NCBI GenBank assembly: GCA_905331475.1
Contig: CAJNYU010001617.1
Location: 1-64,000, forward strand
Length of the DNA: 64,000 nt
Reading direction: 5' to 3'
Origin: Rotaria socialis
Lineage: Eukaryota > Rotifera > Eurotatoria > Philodinida > Philodinidae
Below the pieces are notes generated by a model. It saw only the letters and a program-made list of their open reading frames with translations. It searched no databases and had not been told where the DNA came from. A program made the translations under genes and the position numbers. Positions 60,901 through 64,000 of the stretch are shown one piece after another (position 1 is the stretch's first letter; each line of letters starts with the position of its first letter).

Positions 60901-63900
60901 ATATGTTTGAGACCTTCACAAATTTGTCTCATATATTTAATAGCTTCAGCTTCAGTCATTTTATAATTTGGATCGGCTATGCGATCAAATAGTTCTCCGC
61001 CGGCTATAAATTCAGTAACCATAGCCATTTCATTTTCATCTTCGAATGCATCATGTAAATGAAGTAATTTCGGACTATTTAAATCCATCATAACTTCCAT
61101 TTCACGACGAACTACTGCTTTATCGGCTGGTGTTAGTGTCGGAATGAATTTTGCAGCATAGGTTTTACCAGTCGCTCTTTCAATACAACGATGAACAACA
61201 CCAAAAGCACCACTTTAGAAAACAAAAAAATATTTATTTTTATGTAAGAAAAATTTTACGACCAATGTACCGTCCGATTTCTTCGAGTATATCATAATCA
61301 TCATAGATACTTCCATATTTTAGTGTCGCTCGTTGCGGTTGACGTCCTTTATCCCAAATATCCCAGACTAAAGTAAAGATAAATTTTTTATTTGTTTTTG
61401 TTTTATTTACAAGTAGTTGCAGTCGATCAAAAATATTTCGTCTGAAGAAGATTTACTCTCTAAAACTCATTTTTCTTTGTGAAATACGTACAACATCGAT
61501 CATAATTATCTAATTTTGGTAGATTTTTATTTTTTTGCCGTGATGCATCATCATCATTGCCAAGACGTTTTCGACGATTCGCTTCAGAATCTAAATTATA
61601 ATTATATTGCCTTTTATTTCCTTTTGAATTTCTATTAATTTACCATTGGTTTGAACTGGTTTCGATGGTTGAGAGGGTTCACCAGCTCCATGTGTATTTT
61701 CGGCAACAACACGAAATTGATATGGTTTATTGGGTGTTAAATTTTGGACAGTACAACGAGGTGATCGACTTGTTGCTGCTTTCACCCATTCCCCTGTGTC
61801 AGGATCAAGTTTTTCAACAATATAGTTCTTTATAAAACTGCCACCATCATTTTCCGGTGCATGCCACGATAATCCAATTGAATCCTCTGTAACTTCAGTT
61901 ACTTGTGGACTTGATGGTGCATCAGGTGCATCTATATTAATAATAATAAAAAAGTGTATATATTTAATTTCATTAATAGAATAATAGTTGTTTTTTTACC
62001 TGCTACATTAACACGTATTGTAGCTTCATCTTCACCAAGATTATTATCTAATTTTATTTTATAAGCTCCACTTGTGTTTTTATCGGTATTTCGAATAGTT
62101 ACAGTAATAGCACGATCACCAATATCAATGGAAACATTTTTATCTTTGGTTAAATCGTTTCCATCTTTTGATAGTGTTACATTTGGTAGTGGACAACCAG
62201 TATATGGGATTTTAATAACAACAGGTTCACCTTTATCATAATTGAGAACATCTTGATATTTGAGTGGTAAACGAATACGTGGTGGTGCTTTAAAAAAAAG
62301 GATAGCCCGAGCAATAAGAATTTTGTTATGTTTCTTAAGAATAAATTTTTAGCTTACATCGAACTTTTACATCACAGCGACACATTCTTGAACCAGCTGG
62401 ATTTCGTGCCTTAATAATATATTCATCAACATCATCAGGTGTTGCATTATTGATAACTAAGATACATTTATCACCTTCACTAGTTATACTATATTTAAGA
62501 CTTTCTGATAGTTCTTTAGTTCCTTTGTACCTGAAAAAAGAATTTTATCTTTTGATTTAGTCTTGGATAATGATAAAAACAAACCATTCAATTTCTGGTT
62601 TTGGTGTTCCGATAACTTCAGCTTCTAAACGTATTGTTTTACCTTCGTTACCTTCAACACTTTTTAATTTTTTAATAAATTCAGGTGCTGTTGCAGCATT
62701 TGGGTCTTTAATCTAAAATATTTGAATTTTTCTTAGCCGTCACGAAAAGAAGATTGACTTTTGTTTATTGTTACCTTAGTTAATTTTGATGCTTCAGATG
62801 GTGCTCCTTTTCCGGCTTCATTTTCAGGTATAACACGAAACTCATACTCATGATCTTCAAGCAATGATGGTACTGTAAATCGATTCGATTGGCATGGCGT
62901 CATATTTACTGGAACCCATTTATCAGTATTTTTTTCACGTTTTTCAATCCAATAACCATTGATAGGACCTCCTAAAATACTCAAAAGGTTAAACTTATTT
63001 TTCTTTATTCTATCTAATAATAACCTCCATCTGAAATAGGCTTATCCCAAGTCAATGTAGCAGTATTATTGGTGATTTCACCAACTTCTGGTTGTCCCGG
63101 CGCACCAGGTGGTTCTGTTATACAGAAAAAAAACATTTTAGTTTCTATTAAAAGTTCTTCATGCAAACATACTAAATGGAAGTTGAGCAACTACTGGATT
63201 TGATGAGAGCAATGGTTCACTAGTACCGTTTTCATTTATAGCCATAACACGAAATTCATATTCATGTCCATCAAGTAATGATGGAACAGTAAAATTTGTG
63301 TCTTTACAATTGTTTGTAACAGGTATCCAAGCATCAGCTCCTTTGGATGTATCACGTCTTTCAACTGCATAACCTATTATTCTACTACCACCGTCATCTT
63401 TGGGTGGTTTCCATGAAACTGTTGCACGATCTTTAGAAACATTTGATATTTCAAGTGGACCCTGTGGAGAAAGTGGTGGAGCTATAACAGAACAAAAATA
63501 ATGAACATCTTCATTGTTTTTTTTTTTGATAAAATCTTACCAGCAACTTTTACTTTGAACGGTACATTACATGAGCCCGACTCATTTGCAACATTAATTA
63601 CATATTTACCACTGTCATCTCTTTCGACATCTGTAAATATATGTAAATATTTACATAAGACAATTGATTAATGCAGAAGCAAATACAAACCGGGTATTGT
63701 AACAACAATAAAGTCATCAAGCTCTTGGACGCGAATACGATCGTTATCAGGCAACGATTCATCATCTTTTTTAACTTTAAATGTAAACGGACCTTTTCCA
63801 TTGATTGGAATTTTTACTTTTAATGTTTCACCCAATGGCACTCGTTGTTCATCGGGCTCACGCTGACATTTTGGTGGAGCTAAACGAATAATCAAACATA

Positions 63901-64000
63901 TAGTATCACGATAAATAAACTGCTCTATTAGAACTATAGTTATCTGAATAGACATATATAACTTACTTTTAACACGAAATAGAGCTTCACAAGTATCTTT
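55048..64000 (-). CDS. Twitchin/titin-like giant muscle kinase, 3' half (5' end outside window)
   Basis: About thirty exons on the minus strand with matching phases. From the right edge: end of an Ig domain (63967-64000), Ig (63691-63879 and 63541-63630), Fn3 (63173-63481), Fn3 (63025-63114 and 62775-62971), Ig (62585-62712 and 62359-62530), Ig (62000-62287), Fn3 (61644-61931), linker (61492-61590), kinase, regulatory tail, Ig (59893-60010 and 59666-59838), then a C-terminal Ig-rich part. The order Ig-Fn3-Fn3-Ig-Ig-Fn3-linker-kinase-tail-Ig is that of twitchin (nematode UNC-22). Twitchin lies in the A-band of striated or obliquely striated muscle and regulates myosin activity and relaxation. 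The stop is at 55048-55050. Introns are mostly 47-120 nt, except 57924-59665. Confidence 0.93.
57422..57457. repeat. (AT)n microsatellite in a twitchin intron
   Basis: Eighteen uninterrupted AT units inside the 96-nt intron 57380-57475. They make up more than a third of that intron. Confidence 0.9.
57924..59665 (-). other. Long twitchin intron, candidate internal promoter
   Basis: The 1.7-kb intron holds (CAA)n(CAG)n at about 58611-58645, GA-rich repeats at about 58758-58787 and a pyrimidine/purine-biased stretch. The open frames at 58489-58982 are repeat by-products. If the exon at 58178 is real, its promoter must lie here. Confidence 0.45.
58019..58178 (-). other. Possible alternative first exon of twitchin (kinase-less form)
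   Basis: ATG at 58176-58178 opens 53 codons (MDNYYLGSSSIYSSF...) that end at a GTAAGA donor in phase 1. This is the same phase as the upstream Ig exon ending at 59666, so both can splice to 57923. An in-frame TAA lies four codons before the ATG, which supports a real start rather than an internal cassette exon. It lies within the only long intron (1.7 kb) of the gene. The product would be a kinase-free Ig protein of about 680 residues. Confidence 0.5.
60225..61367 (-). other. Twitchin kinase domain and regulatory tail (exons of the gene above)
   Basis: Exons 61271-61367, 60867-61212, 60607-60806, 60398-60550 and 60225-60348. The glycine loop EEIGRGAFGVVH spans an exon junction. AAKF carries the ATP lysine, the catalytic loop is HLDLKPENIM and the metal site is DFGLASKLDP. 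All catalytic residues are present, so an active kinase is expected. The activation segment reads VKVSAATIEFAAPEI, where nematode twitchin has TGTAEFAAPE. The tail, with IPSSRFDNMRQRI and the following exon 60068-60170 (PTIGLGRMADWSSLRKNKPQ), matches the autoinhibitory segment that folds over the active site in twitchin and titin. Confidence 0.92.

Noticed and set aside
1-64000. CRISPR arrays, bacterial operons, rRNA genes or a telomeric array
   Set aside because: No regularly spaced direct repeats, no rRNA-like blocks and no TGTGGG-type tandem repeats were seen; introns show nuclear eukaryotic DNA.

Overview
The window reads as AT-rich nuclear DNA of an animal. Genes are split by many very short introns (about 45-65 nt, GT-AG), and there are clear metazoan genes on both strands: a twitchin/titin-type muscle kinase, a Rab39 GTPase, nucleobindin, a rhodopsin-family receptor, a mu-class glutathione transferase, an arginase and a GT31 glycosyltransferase. 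They sit beside genes with a bacterial, fungal or protist flavour: a TmpA-like membrane flavoprotein, a YbaY-domain fusion and a C39-peptidase-like fragment. Compact introns plus foreign-looking genes suggest a bdelloid rotifer or a similar small invertebrate; this is an inference. Two single-base N positions (22405, 33570) each touch a duplicated sequence and look like scaffold joins.

Layout. 0.2-1.75 kb (-): TmpA-like flavoprotein. 3.6-4.1 kb: MITE with long inverted repeats. 6.6-7.8 kb (+): seven-transmembrane receptor. 10.4-11.4 kb (+): arginase. 11.8-13.4 kb (-): nucleobindin, eight exons. 14.4-16.9 kb (+): two tandem secreted antistasin-Kunitz inhibitors; the second carries an extra YbaY/YscW-like domain and the first a 2-nt frame disruption. 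17.0 and 22.0 kb: two copies of a GC-richer dispersed repeat. 19.0-20.7 kb (-): kelch pseudogene. 25.9-29.1 kb (+): multi-exon secreted protein with a probable GPI anchor. 30.1-31.1 kb (-): Rab39.

33.1-34.0 kb: foldback-like element enclosing a hAT-type MITE, an N, and a 207-bp piece of a gene that lies 14.5 kb away. 35.2-36.0 kb (+): mu-class GST with a GC-AG intron. 36.7-37.8 kb: another MITE-like element and a Tc1/mariner relic. 38.3-39.1 kb (-): truncated C39-like protein. 41.1-48.3 kb (-): three paralogues, spaced about 3.2 kb apart, of a small helical-bundle family that resembles the N-terminal domain of MLKL/HeLo cell-death proteins. One is a pseudogene, two look intact, and the fragment at 33.6 kb is a fourth member. 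42.1-42.5 kb: second hAT-like MITE. 52.4-54.5 kb (+): GT31 glycosyltransferase.

55.0-64.0 kb (-): the 3' half of a twitchin gene, open at the right edge, with Ig/Fn3 modules, the kinase, a PEVK-like exon and five terminal Ig domains. A possible internal first exon at 58.2 kb would give a kinase-less product.

The most noteworthy items are the YbaY-antistasin-Kunitz fusion, the HeLo/MLKL-like tandem family with its captured fragment, and the possible kinase-less twitchin isoform. No operons, CRISPR arrays or RNA genes were recognised.
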